Origin: Loxodes magnus
Taxonomy: Eukaryota > Ciliophora > Karyorelictea > Loxodida > Loxodidae
DNA length: 64,000 bases
Direction: 5' to 3'
Assembly: GCA_946699065.1 (NCBI GenBank)
Contig: CAMPDV010000084.1
Span: 434,001-498,000 of the forward strand
Shown here one piece after another: positions 63,736-64,000 of this stretch (the stretch's first letter is position 1; each line of letters starts with the position of its first letter). The notes beneath the pieces were generated by a model. The model did no database searches, was not told the origin of the DNA, and saw only the letters and a list, made by a program, of their open reading frames with translations. A program made the position numbers and the translations under genes.

Positions 63736-64000
63736 ATGGCTGGCTTCAAGAAGGGTTTTTTACCACCTCCTCAAAACAGGAGAGAAAACCTGAAGCACAT
63801 ATTCTCACCAAGTCTTCTTCAACTTAACGCTCTTCTTAATAAAAATAACCAGAACAATCTAATAGATTAGAAGAACTTAAAAAATACTAAATCCTACAAA
63901 TTAAAATAAAGCGGATCGCTTCCATCAAAAGACAAATAAGAACTAAGATAAAAATTCAGAACAGAAGAGTTAGCACAGCTCTCAACATCTCCATCGAAAA
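63736..64000 (+). mobile_element. LINE ORF1, 5' part, cut by the window end
   Basis: ATG 63,736 opens MAGFKKGFLPPPQNRREN, the best-preserved form of the ORF1 N-terminus (compare MEGFKRGF at 48.0 and 32.7 kb and GFFATPKNRR at 44.6 kb). The frame continues to the window edge with basic, Gln/Ser-rich sequence. It starts only about 15 bases from the presumed 5' limit of the minus-strand LINE, so two elements lie head to head. The coiled coil and zinc knuckle should lie beyond the window. Confidence 0.7.

Noticed and set aside
1..64000. CRISPR arrays, bacterial operons or prophage features
   Set aside because: None is present; the eukaryotic tRNA genes, genetic code and non-LTR elements show a ciliate nuclear genome.

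Overview
The window is a very A+T-rich (about three quarters by eye) nuclear segment of a ciliate. The clearest genes read through only if TAA and TAG mean glutamine and TGA means tryptophan, and every closed frame I could define ends at TGA. That fits the karyorelict nuclear code (UAR = Gln, UGA = Trp or stop, as in Loxodes relatives) better than the Condylostoma code, where UAA and UAG also terminate. Standard-code ORFs are almost meaningless here, and because no codon is a pure stop, an open frame is not evidence of coding. I relied on domain similarity, internal paralogues and local composition.

Layout. 1-10,169: A+T-rich, with several plus-strand blocks that may be coding but that I cannot name. 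10,170-13,925: a large receptor with two tandem type-1 periplasmic-binding (ANF-receptor) modules and about nine membrane spans. 13,971-16,600: a possible further membrane/linker protein. 17,323-17,393: initiator tRNA-Met (minus). 19,303-22,710: a 1,135-residue REJ-GPS-multi-span surface protein (minus). 26,442-26,520: tRNA-Leu(UAG). From 27 kb on, the window alternates between three paralogues of a phospholipid-scramblase-like gene (27.9, 42.7 and 58.1 kb, all plus) and retroelement debris: coiled-coil/zinc-knuckle ORF1 copies (27.1, 30.1, 32.7, 44.6, 48.0, 63.7 kb and a separate intact zinc-knuckle ORF at 34.0-34.8 kb), two non-LTR ORF2 remnants (51.7-54.7 kb plus, 60.9-63.7 kb minus) and at least five short SINE-like units. 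At 45.9-47.9 kb lies an inverted, truncated and SINE-interrupted pseudogene of the REJ-GPS gene. At 55.5-55.8 kb is a GC-rich structured island that looks like a small RNA gene on the minus strand.

Working together: the two intact surface proteins (binding-protein receptor and REJ-GPS protein) suggest extracellular ligand or cell-contact sensing, and the scramblase-like family suggests membrane-leaflet lipid control, but nothing shows one pathway. The strongest system-level signal is the retroelement network: the RT-bearing LINE at 60.9 kb and the short elements end in the same bulged hairpin followed by an A/T-rich tetranucleotide-like tail, as expected if SINEs borrow the LINE's 3' recognition structure. 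All boundaries in the A+T-rich parts are approximate.
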